Shown piece after piece: positions 46,404 to 57,000 of a DNA stretch of 64,000 nt (its first letter is position 1; each line of letters begins with the position of its first letter). The notes under the pieces were generated by a model that worked only from the letters and a program-made list of their open reading frames with translations, was not told where the DNA came from and searched no databases. The DNA lies in assembly GCA_963978905.1 (NCBI GenBank), contig OZ022259.1, forward strand, positions 44,906,727 to 44,970,726, in the 5' to 3' direction. The position numbers and the translations under genes are program-made. Origin of the DNA: Trichostrongylus colubriformis. Taxonomy: Eukaryota > Nematoda > Chromadorea > Rhabditida > Trichostrongylidae.

Positions 46404-47275
46404 TTAGGTTGTCCCGAAAGTTCCGGAACACCCCGACCACTTTTTTTCAAATTTATTTCTTTACAACATAAACACATTTCAGCTAACAACATATTCACCA
46501 TTACTATCTATCACCTTCTGTCATCTATCCGGAAGCTTGCCAATCCCATCCGCCCAGAACTGTTGAGACTGCCTCGCGAAGAAACGCTCGACCTCCATCT
46601 CGATGTCGCGCTGCTTTTCGAGCTGTTTCCCCTTTAGAAAGTTCCGTAGAGGGGCGAACAGCTGGTAGTCAGACGGTGCGAGGTCGGGGCTATATGGAGG
46701 ATGTGGTAGCACTTTCCAGCCTAGCGTCGCCAAGGTGTCCCGGGTGAATGTTGCCAGATGTCGGCTGTCGGATAGGGCATGGGGTGTCCAAGTCGAGAGC
46801 ACTTTCCGGTATCCCAGCCGAGTGAGATGCTGATCGACTGTGGTGTTCCCACAACCGAGTAGCAGGGCTACTTCACGTGTGCTTGCCGTGGGGTTCTCCT
46901 GCACAGTTCTCCTGAAAAGCTGATCGTCAGCTCAGATGGACGGCCACTGCGTTGCTGATCTTTCAGGGCTATATCTTCAGAACGGAAGCGGGTGAACCAA
47001 CGGTGGATAGTTGTGCTTGCTCCACATGCGACGCTGATTATTTGGACCACTTCCCTTATGGAACTCCCTCGGCAGAACTCGTAAAGGCACAATGCTCGGA
47101 GTGACGTCTCGTCCATTTCGAGCTCTATTCCTTTTGTAGATAAGCGCGAATCTTTATATGCCTATGGCATGGAACGTTCCTCAAAGTCAATCGACAAATG
47201 CCCTGGTTATCCATCGCGGGAAGGCCCGAAAACCCTTGTCCGCCAAGGTGTTCCGGAACTTTCGGGACAGCCTAA
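46404..47275 (-). mobile_element. Mariner element, internally deleted, with intact ends (copy 3)
   Basis: The ends are near-identical: TTAGGTTGTCCCGAAAGTTC at 46404, and its complement (one difference) ending at 47275, both flanked by TA. On the minus strand 47116-46868 encodes the N-terminal helix-turn-helix part, with RRSGRPSEL in the shared mariner style. 46904-46521 in another frame encodes ENPTASTREVALLLGCGNTT, then jumps to LATLGWKVLPHPPYSPDLAP. The central part with the first two catalytic aspartates is deleted; only the third (in the SPDLAPSDY block) remains. There is also a frameshift. It is non-autonomous, but could be mobilised by an intact relative. Confidence 0.92.
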
Positions 47276-47279
47276 TATT

Positions 47280-47657
47280 TGCCTAATAAGGGCCGCATGC
47301 AAAGTTTCACGCGATAAAGTGGAATTCGGCTGAGAGAAAGCTCCTCAAATTCTCGGCCGGGTGGGCGGAGCCTCCGAGTAAAAGTCCCGTCCTGTCGTCC
47401 GCCGCAGCTGAGAACGGAAAGTGGGACTGCTCACGTACCTTCTATTCCTACAATGCGTCTCCGACCCCGGCGGACGACGGGGTGGACGTTGCTCGGAGGC
47501 CTCGCCCACCCGGACGAGAGACTTCCTGGTGCTGTATCTTAGCCACATTCACATTTTTTCGCGTGAAACATTGGGCCACATTAGGCAAATACAGCATAAA
47601 GATATGGATAAGAGAAGAACTCATTTTCCCGTGGACGATTTCTTTAAAGGCAGAATT
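47280..47657. mobile_element. Inverted-repeat element, family M, copy 1
   Basis: The left part reads CTAATAAGGGCCGCATGCAA and AGTTTCACGCG; the right part reads TTTTTTCGCGTGAAACATTG, then ATACAGCATAAAGATATGG and CCCGTGGACGATTTCTTTAA. The GC-rich middle (GTCGTCCGCCG facing CGGCGGACGACGG) also pairs. Copies lie at 51574-51939 and 61836-62274, and a disrupted one at 53300-54680. The 181- and 215-codon frames overlapping it are not genes. It abuts the right end of mariner copy 3. Confidence 0.7.
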
Positions 47658-50019
47658 AGGGGAAAGTCGAACGAAAAGTAAAGGAACAGTGAATGTGAAA
47701 GGCGAAATACCGAGTAACAGGATAGTGAGGAAACAACGGATGGAATTGGCCAAAAACCCGAGAAATAGGCCCTTCTTTCCACTGTTGGTTCTCGACGCAG
47801 ACGACCTGTCCGTCAAGAGGCGGGTAGTCCGATCTAGTTTTCCATTGGCATGTTGCCAAGTAAACACAAGGGGAAATTCGGAAATACGACAGCATCTACT
47901 TATTGGAGTGAGCTTCAAGCTAAAAAACTGCGAAAGCGCGCCGCAAAACCTTCGATCCTGCCGCATCTCCTTGGCCGCACCCATCCCAGTCAATCGGAAA
48001 TTACATCATCGGGAGGCGGGACCGCTGTGTTCAAGAGGCGGAACCGTTGCATGGTTGCGGTGTTTTGCAGGGTTTCTACAGCTTGGAGGGGGGCTTTTCA
48101 CCGGATTGCGCCACAGGTGGCCTTCTTAGGCCCAGGACTACCATGTGAGTGACTTCTTGTGGAATTTCTCCATTACCGCATTACCCCTAATGCTGTCTTT
48201 AAGTGGCATCAGGTGCCATGAACTGTAAACGACAATCTCTCTACCTTGGTTCGCGTACACCACGTGAAACTAGAACACTCGAACGAAGATAGATGAGGAA
48301 TATTTTTCTGCTGCTGTGCATACCTTTTTGCTTTTTAGACTTAAGATCACCTTCCTAAACCTGTCCAGCATAATGACACCTTTCCCTTTCGGAGCACTTA
48401 ATGAGAACGATCCGATCGAAAAGTTGTATGTTCAAAAAGGACTCATCGGCGTGAATAGCACAACACAATCTTCAAAATGAACATTGAACATTCCGAGACT
48501 TGTTTTAATGACGCTAAGTTACGGGTAAAAGTGGCCTTGAAAGTGTTGAAATTTGAGTGTAATGCTCCGGATTGCCCAGGTGACTGATGAAATGCCAATA
48601 AAGTCTGAAACTGGGCGATCTATCAGTCAATTGATACAGTGATCGCTGTCATGGGCGCAAAGATACTAGCGAACTTATAGGACTGGTGTGTGACATTTTC
48701 AACGCTTCCATGGTTTCGATGATGAAGAAGACGGCGTTTGAGGATGGGATTGCTAAAGTTTCTTAGCGCTGTTCGCAGCCTGGTCGCAGTCCTCAGCAGC
48801 TGCCTAGCGATTATAGTGACGACCGTGAGTTTCTCGTGCTGGATGTGTGCTACTCCAGGAAAATGTAAAGACTTCTCAAGATCCAATTCCACTCAAAACT
48901 CATACAATTTCATGACATTTTTACATGCTGCGTAAGCCAGCGATAGTCGTAGCGGTCAGAAAGGTCATCCTCCTCTTGAAAACTTCGCCTACAGCACAGA
49001 ATGAGCTCTAGTAACGAACCACGCAAGAAGGATATGGTACCTCTTACCATCTCTTTGACCTTCAATCCTTTCTCATGCATTTCTTACACGCATCCATTAC
49101 ACATGTACATCGCAGCACTTCTACAGATATCACACAGATTTCCCTGGCAGGCATTGTCACTTCCAAAGCCACATTCTTGAACAGCTCTTCACTCAAGATC
49201 GTTTGTTCCTCTGCAGCACTCTCATATTGACCACAATACTAATTCCACGGTTTGCTGTGCATAACTTGCGGGCTTATCAGGTAAAAATTCTGCGTTCTAG
49301 TAATGATGATAACACCGAATCGCCCATACACCACTTCGTCGACTGGTGCTTGTCATTGCTGCTATTTATATATCTATTTAGTTATTCATACCCATCCTTC
49401 TTGAAAAGCTCTGACTAAGCGGCGGCGCGGAAATAGCGCCAAGCGGAAAGAGAATCTGTTAAACATGAATCTTACATCTTCCGGTGTCCAGGGTTCAACC
49501 TCTTGCATGTCATCCTTGCCTCCCGTTTTCCCCGAGTGCGTCGAATGCGTGATTCATACCAGAAATGCTTCGAGCTTTTGACGAGCATCTTTTTATACTC
49601 CGCAGCACAGCGTGTCGTGTTGCGGTGCATCAGCCGGCGAGTTGTCGGCGAGGGCGGTACAACGTTCGTCGCCGTCGACCTAGCTCAGAGTTTTTCGGAT
49701 TGTTTTGAAAATACCACCGTTTCGACCAGTCAGCCTTGTAACAAATCACTCTGATTTATCCTATTTACTCGGAACAATAGCAAGAAAACAAAACGAACGG
49801 GGGTGTTCCACAACTTCACCAAAATGAAGTGGTAACAAGAAAGGTACAACCCAATGCAATGGCGACACGGTTTCAACGGCCTAATGGCATTCAGCATACC
49901 CAAGGATCCGATGATAGGAATCAAGGAAATACTATACAAGAGCGACGAGCTACAAAATAGTGGCAAGGTTACCAAATAAACAACGACAATACCGAACTGA
50001 CGAGGGTTCGGTATAATAC
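47658..50019. other. Intergenic stretch, nothing recognised
   Basis: Long overlapping frames on both strands at 47448-48152 come from the GC-rich element next door and its flank. No splice-consistent exon was found to 50.0 kb. Confidence 0.35.
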
Positions 50020-50754
50020 CGAACTCGAAATTAGTGCCAAGTCGACGAAATCGACTGATCGACACAAAAATGCTCGATTTCGTCGACCTGGCACTCCTTT
50101 TAAATGATCTAAAAAATAGCAAAAATTAATTTGAACAGAAACTGCGAAAACTATCTTGTAGAGCGAAAAGAGCTCTATCGAACAGTGTGAAACGTTGTGC
50201 CAAAAAATTCATTTTCATTACGCAATTTTCAGTTGAAAAAAGGTGGAAACTTACCCCTACATGCTTAAATTCGAGAGGGTACAAAAGAAGAGTGGTATCA
50301 TCTTGTAGAACGAGTAAAGCTCTATTGAATGCATATATGCGAATCCTCTCCAATCTCGATGGTAGGCGAGGAAGAGAAGATAACAAGAGTGCACACTTTT
50401 GCGAGTGCTGCATTTGTGAGTCTTAAAAACAGCAAGAAGTAGAGCGATTCGAATAAGAGAACCATTCTGTAGAGCTGGAAACGCTCTATCGAAAACATAT
50501 TTACATGCATTTTTTGATTTAGATGGCAAACAAGAAAGATGTGGTGCGCAAGCGCCAATTTTTTGCCTTTAGCTTACTTCATTTCCAAACCTCATAAGTA
50601 TCAGGTAGTCGAAGGAATTTGAAAACAAATAGTAGTATTTTGTAGAGCAAAAAAAGCTCTATCGAAAACATAGTATATAAACTTTGTCGAAAGATGAAGT
50701 AACATTGTGAAAAACGGGGTTGAAAAAACCGCAACGACTTATTCCTCAACCCAA
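50020..50754. mobile_element. Giant multi-hairpin element, family H, copy D (centre and right arm)
   Basis: It starts near the palindrome centre (GTCGACGAAATCGACTGATC facing GATTTCGTCGACCTGG) and runs through four GTAGAGC..AGCTCTATCGAA units (near 50157, 50305, 50470 and 50645). It ends with CGACTTATTCCTCAACCCAA before TA at 50755. The left arm is absent. Confidence 0.75.
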
Positions 50755-51004
50755 TATTTCGTTCTTTCTCTACTGTTACACTGCTGAGCCCCTTCTTTCA
50801 TATTCCACAATCTGTCAAATTTACCCACTTCGGTGTCTTTGAATAAGGACCGCTGCAGTGTACATCTATTTGCAGTGCCGGAGCTATTTAGAGCGTTCTC
50901 ATCTCTTGAAGAATAAATCGGTATTATAATCGCGCTACGGTATTTCTTGCCATTCGTATATCAGCGTGCATCTTCGTATCGAGGTTAATACATCATATAT
51001 GCGA

Positions 51005-51011
51005 GTTTCAG
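51005..51011 (+). promoter_or_regulatory. Candidate trans-splice acceptor of the ABC transporter
   Basis: GAGTTTCAG ends at 51011 and is followed by only TAAG before the start ATG at 51016. No coding exon is seen upstream, where a transposable element lies, so a spliced-leader acceptor is the likely reading. Confidence 0.5.
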
Positions 51012-51015
51012 TAAG

Positions 51016-54000
51016 ATGGGGGCAATGGCACAGCTACGGCTGTTGCTGTGGAAAAACTGGCTGCAGCAGATTCGATCACCAATATTCACGTTGATGGAGT
51101 TCCTCATTCCGTTACTGTTGATTGCCATAAGTTTCGGTCTCATGATTGGGGTTAGTTTTTACCTTCTACAATATCTTTGAAATTCCCTTTTGACCAATGC
51201 ATATCTCAACAGCTCAGTGACGATGAGTCCACGAAAATTTTCAAGACGCATCCATAAACCAGTTCCTAGTGGCAAAAGCTCTGTTTGTTGGTAACAAAGG
51301 AGTCTTGTAGGCATGACACTTTACGATGAAATTTAGGGCTAGAACATACTGGTGGATTTGAGCTTTGATTCCATTGTTTTTAGTTGAGAGGAAGTTTCGA
51401 AAAAGATCACCGTCAGAAGAATTATCCAGAATGGCCGGTGATGGGAAGCGCATGGGATCTCATCATGCCGACCAATATCTCACGTCCAGATGTCAGTTTA
51501 CGTACGAGCTTTGTGTGGTTACTCAACAAAGTTTCCAGATTTCTTTTATTTTATGTCAAATATGCTTCACTTTTGAAGGAATTGTGCACGGAAGAATGAG
51601 TTTATCCATATAATCTACCCATATATTTATGCTGTATTTGCTATAGGAGTTGCATCCAAAGTTTCACCCAAAAAAGGAGAATCTGCCCAAAAAGTATATG
51701 CCCACCCCGTCGTCCATCGCGGTCGGAAACGCATAGTAGGAGCAGAATGTTACGTAAACGGTCACCCTCTTCGTCGACGACCACGGCGGACGATGGGGCG
51801 GACACTTACCCTAAGCTTCTGCCCCATACCTCAGCCACCACTTTGAGGGGCTGTATCCTAGCCGGGTGCTTATTAAACAAATACAATATCAATATATGGT
51901 CAACAGAAAGCTCATTTTTCCATGCACGATTCCTTTGAGAAACATAGAAATAAGTTCCACTGAAGTATAGGCTTCTATGGTGTAGTATGAGTTTCTTTAG
52001 TTATCTATTCATTATTTAGTTATTTTTTCTAGCTATGACACATGTCCATTATTCCAGTCTGCAATCCTGGATCCGGTGGGCATATTCTCGAATTCAACAC
52101 CCGAATGTGCTTTCCTTGATATGAAGAAGCTGGATGACGGCGGTGTTTTTTTGAATATTCAGCTAATCTACGCACCTATGACAGCCACCACTGTGAGGCT
52201 TATGGGACTAGTGAAAGTAAGTAGTTGGCATCGGAGGCTTTTGAACAGAAGACTCACGTTGATCATATTCTAGTGTGATTCTCAAGTATTTCAAGATTTC
52301 TCGTAAGTGTGCCATGGGTCCTGACACTACTGCTTTTGCTATCCTGAGCCTTATATTAGGCGTCCAAATTGAGCTCCGCCCACTGTGGGCGGGGCGTGCA
52401 CAGGAATGCTCCGTTTTTAAACCGAAAATTGTAAATTGTGTTTGAACGAGCCTCAAACATGGGGAAAGGTGGATTAAGGTTAGGATTAATTTTCTAAAAT
52501 CATGAAAGAGGCGTGGGCACAGTGGGGGGGGGGAGCATTTGTAGTGGTGGGCGGGGCTTGGAAGTTGCATGAAAAACGACCAGCGGAGATGGGGCAAGTG
52601 TGGGTTGTGTAGGGAAACATGGAACAAGAAGTAAGGAGCACCCGTGCACCAGATCAAGCCCCTCCCACAGTGGGCTGAACGTGCACTGGAATACTCATTC
52701 CTCAAGAAAAAAAGCAATTTCGATGGACCTGCTGACGTACATGGTGTTTCGCGCACAGTAGTGCTCGCCAGCCAACTGATACATTTATACTGTATTTCCC
52801 TAATAAGTATTGAATTTGCCTCTAGGGCTCTTAGGCCTAAGGTATACCAATCGGTGGTGAAGCCCGCAATGCTGTACGAGAGCGAGTGTTGTCCCATAAG
52901 AAGGAACCACGAAAGGCAGCTGCACTCCGCAGTGATGCTCAACTGAGCATGCGGCTGGACGGGGCTCGACGTTGTCAGGAATTAGGACGTAAGAGCGGTC
53001 ATGCAGACGGCTCCTGTCCGGCTGAAGGTGAGCTACGAGGGTACGGGCACGTGCCTAGGAGGTTAGAGGATCACCCAATAAAAAGGCTCCAGAGTTAGGC
53101 TTGAATAGGTTTGAAACTTTGAGCCACCGACCATGGGGAGCCCCAAAGAAGAGATGGAAGGATATGATCAAAAAAGACCTCACCCATATCGAGGCCAGGA
53201 CAGTAGATGCTCTAGACAGGAAGAAATGGCGACGTATGACAAAGGTTGCAGACCATGCGACGGCGTGGGATCAACGCTAGGGGGAGGAAGAAGAAGAATA
53301 AGTGCTTGCTTAATAAGTGCCGCATGAAAGTTTCACGCGAAAAGTTGAGATTCCGGCTAAAACGCAGCTCGTCAAAGTGGTGGCCGAGGGGAGGGGTCTC
53401 ACAAGGGAAGGTATTTTTCCTCCCATGGAACTTTGAAATGAGACCCGGGGGGATCGATAGAGTTTCAAATGCTGATTATAACTGTGAAAACCAAAATTGC
53501 CAAATGGCATCCTTAAGCGAGTTACGAAGGGTCAAATTTTGCCTGTGACTTGCCTGTGACATCTCAGTGCGTGGCGCTTCGCCATCAGCATGACCAGCGC
53601 AGAGCCAGTAATGGCCTCCGTGGCTCGTGGTAGTGCCCCGGTTCTGCAGGCGCAAGATCGTGGGTTTGCTTCTCACCGGTGCGGTTTTTCATGCATTTTG
53701 TTCTTCATTGTCTGTAAGTGCTTTTCCAGGGGTTAAGTAGGAGTTTTTGAATTTCCTCCCACAAAAAACCCTGCAAGCTGAACAAGATAACTTAAACATA
53801 CCTATCACACTTGCCCATCACACTAAACGCACGTAACAAGCGCCAAATAAGAGCATTTGCTGGGCAAGGGTCAACGACTACTCCTTTGTTAAATGGGTTG
53901 CCAACCAACAGCCCATCAGTTTTTCCGAGATTTGGTCAAATTCTCGAATTGACTGAAAACTTGCCCTATAGGGTAATTTGATCCCCTGAACACGAAAATC

Positions 54001-57000
54001 ACACTGATTTTGCGTGGAGATGTATGGCTCGCGCGCTATGGGCTCCCAAACATACCATGAAATGGTATTACTCTTTTTTTCCGAAAAACCTTCATAACTT
54101 CACTCAGGTAATTGTTTGACAGATTCTCAATACAGATTTGAGATCAGCATTTAAGAGCGCGTACAGTGGTATGTGTCTCATTGCAAATGGCCATTTCGAC
54201 GAACCGTCTGATGGCAAAGTGCTTTGCCAATGAGGTGTCACAGGCAAACTTTGACCGCTCCTAACTCGCTTCACGATGCCATTTGGCAATTTTGGATTTC
54301 AGAGTTATAATCAGCGTTCGAAGCTCTATCGACCTCCTCGGGTCTCATTTCAAAGTTTCATGGGAAGTAAAATACCTTCCCTTGTCAGAGTAAATGCCTG
54401 ACCAGTCGTCGCCGCGGTTGAAGACGTTGAATGGGAGATTTTCGTACTTTTCAGTTTCCTTTTTTCGTCTGCGACGGCGGTGGACGACGACGACGGGGTG
54501 ATCATTTTCCCTGAGACTCCACTACTCAGCTACCACTTTGAGGCGCTGTAATGGTCGATTCGTTTTTTTTCGCGTGACTTTGCATGTGGCCTTTATGCAA
54601 TACAACATGAATATATAGGTAACAGAGAAACTAATTTTTCGTGCACGATTCCTGTAAACGGTTCCTAATTCTGTTGGTGTGCATGAACTGTCTTTGAAGA
54701 GTTGGCCAATTCCTTTCAGTCTTCTGATCAAGCAGTGATCTTATGTAACGTAGCTAAGTACTCCAGTCCTACCAAACATATTCAGGATCGCTACACCACA
54801 ACAATCTCACGTCCACTGTTCGGCCTTGGAACTCCCACCATGCCGAAGTATTTTCAATCGAACATGTCGGTCAATGGTACTCCTTGTGTGTCTCAAATTC
54901 CATATAAATCTAGCGGTTGCTTTGCAGTGCGCCTTTTTTGTCGATGTCCCACTAGCATTTGGATTTTTCAGGATTCAAAACCGAAAAGGATATGGTAGAG
55001 TATGCCAAGATGTCCTTTTCGAATCAGTGTGGAAACCCCTTGCTAGGTAGGTGTGCTCTTGTTGTTGGGTTAGGGAATAAGTCCCCGCCGTTTTTTTTAT
55101 CCCCGTTTTCACATTGTTTCCTTCATCTTTCGACCGAACTTATATATGTTTTCGATAGAGCTTTTTTTTTTGCTCTACAAACTGCTACTATCTGTTTTTT
55201 GATTCCTTCGACTAACTGATATTTATGAGGTTAGGAAATGAAGTAAGCTTAAGGCAAAAAATTGGCACTTGCGCACCTCATCTTTCTCGTTTGCCATCTA
55301 GATCAAAAAATGCATGTAAATATGTTTTCGATAGAGCTTTTTCAGCTCTACAGAATGGTACTACTTTTTATTCAAATCGCTCAACTTCTTGTTGTTTTTA
55401 AGACTCACAAATGCAGTACTCGCAAAAGTGTGCACTTTCGTTATCTCCTCTTTTTCGCCTACCATCGAGATTGGAGAGGATGCTCATATATCCATTCGAC
55501 AGAGCTTTTTTCGCTCTACAAGGCCATACCACTCTTCTTTTGTATCCTCTCATATTTTAGAATGTGGGAATGAGTTCTCAACTGTTTTCCAATTCGAAAT
55601 TGCGTAATGAAAAATTTTTTTGGCGGAGTGCTCTTTATCATTATATAGAGCTCTTTTCGCTCTACAAGATAATGTTTACGGTTTTTGTTAGAATTGATTT
55701 TTGCACAGTTTTTAGGTCATTTAAAAGTCGACGAAATCGAGCATTTTCATCACATGGTGTCGAAAATGTTAGATTTCGTCGACTTTCAAACGAACTAAAA
55801 ACAGCAAGAATTTATTTGAACAAAAAGCGTAAAACATCTTGTAGAGCGAAAGGGCTCTATCTAATGATAGAGGGCACTCCGCCAAAAACGTTTTTCATTA
55901 CGCAATTTCGAATTGAAAAACAGGTGAGAACTCATTCCCACATTCTAAAATATGAGAGGATACAGAAGAAGAGTGGTATGGTCTTGTAGAGCAAGAAGAG
56001 CTCTATCGAACGCATACCTGCATATTCTCTCCAATCTCGATGGTAGGCGAGGAAGAGGAGATAACGAAAGTGCACACTTTTGCGAGTACTGCATATGTGA
56101 GTCTTAAAAACAACAAGAAGTTGAGCGATAAACGAAATGTAGTACCATTCTGGAAAGCTGAAAAAGCTCTATCGAAAGCATATACACATACATTTTTTCA
56201 TTTCGATGGCAGACGAGGAGATGGGGTGCGCAAACGCCAATTTATTGCCTTCAGCTTACTTCATTTCCAAACCTCGTAAATCTCAGTTAGTCGAAGGAAT
56301 CGAAAAACAGATAGTAGGATTTTGTAGAGCAAGAAAAGCTCTATTGAAAACATATATAAGTTTTGTCGAAGGACGAGGGAGCAATGTGAAAAACAGGGAT
56401 AAAAAAACGGCGGGGACTTATTCCCCAACCCAATATATTTTCATGTGCTTACAACGACATTATACAGCGTTTGCCCATTTTTTATTTCCGGTGTTAATGT
56501 AGTTGGTGGAGGGAGGTGGAGGCACGCATTTCGAGCTGTTGTCGTTATCCTGAAACTATCAACTTGCTCCCAGGCCGTGTTTATACGTTGCGGTGCCGGC
56601 TGCAGGGCGTGGCTACGTGTCTCTGCGTCTACGCCTATGCCACCCTGTCTCGTTGCCTTCACCTATCGTGCCATTCTGCCTCTGCCTCTGACCGCAGCCA
56701 CGCTCTGCGAGCGTAAACTATGAACAGTGCCTCAATCGTTTATTTTTGCTACTTTAGTAGGCAACGGAAAGAATTCCCTCCGCCTCCGGAGCTTGGTAGG
56801 TTATATTATAGTAGCAGGGCACAGTGGAGTGGCCACTGCGGTCAAACCTGGAGTCAAATAAATTTTTGGAATATGCGGCACCTCGGTCGATGCATTCAGG
56901 GTGTCTGTGCCGACATATATGTGTGACTTGAGCCTTCTCTCAGAAGAGGTCTTCCTCAGTCGATCGGTAACCATAGCAAGGTAACCTATCACAAAGCCAT

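Noticed and set aside
47448..48152. Overlapping open frames of 181 and 215 codons on opposite strands
   Set aside because: They span the GC-rich palindromic family M element and its flank; residue content is arginine, proline and serine rich without domains, and no splice or start context supports them.
51150..51300. An extra ABC transporter exon after the acceptor-like site near 51215
   Set aside because: The frame meets a stop within about fifteen codons, and the exon at 51384 joins in phase without it.
53597..53675. Functional tRNA gene
   Set aside because: The acceptor stem does not pair and no credible anticodon arm forms; only promoter-like boxes remain.
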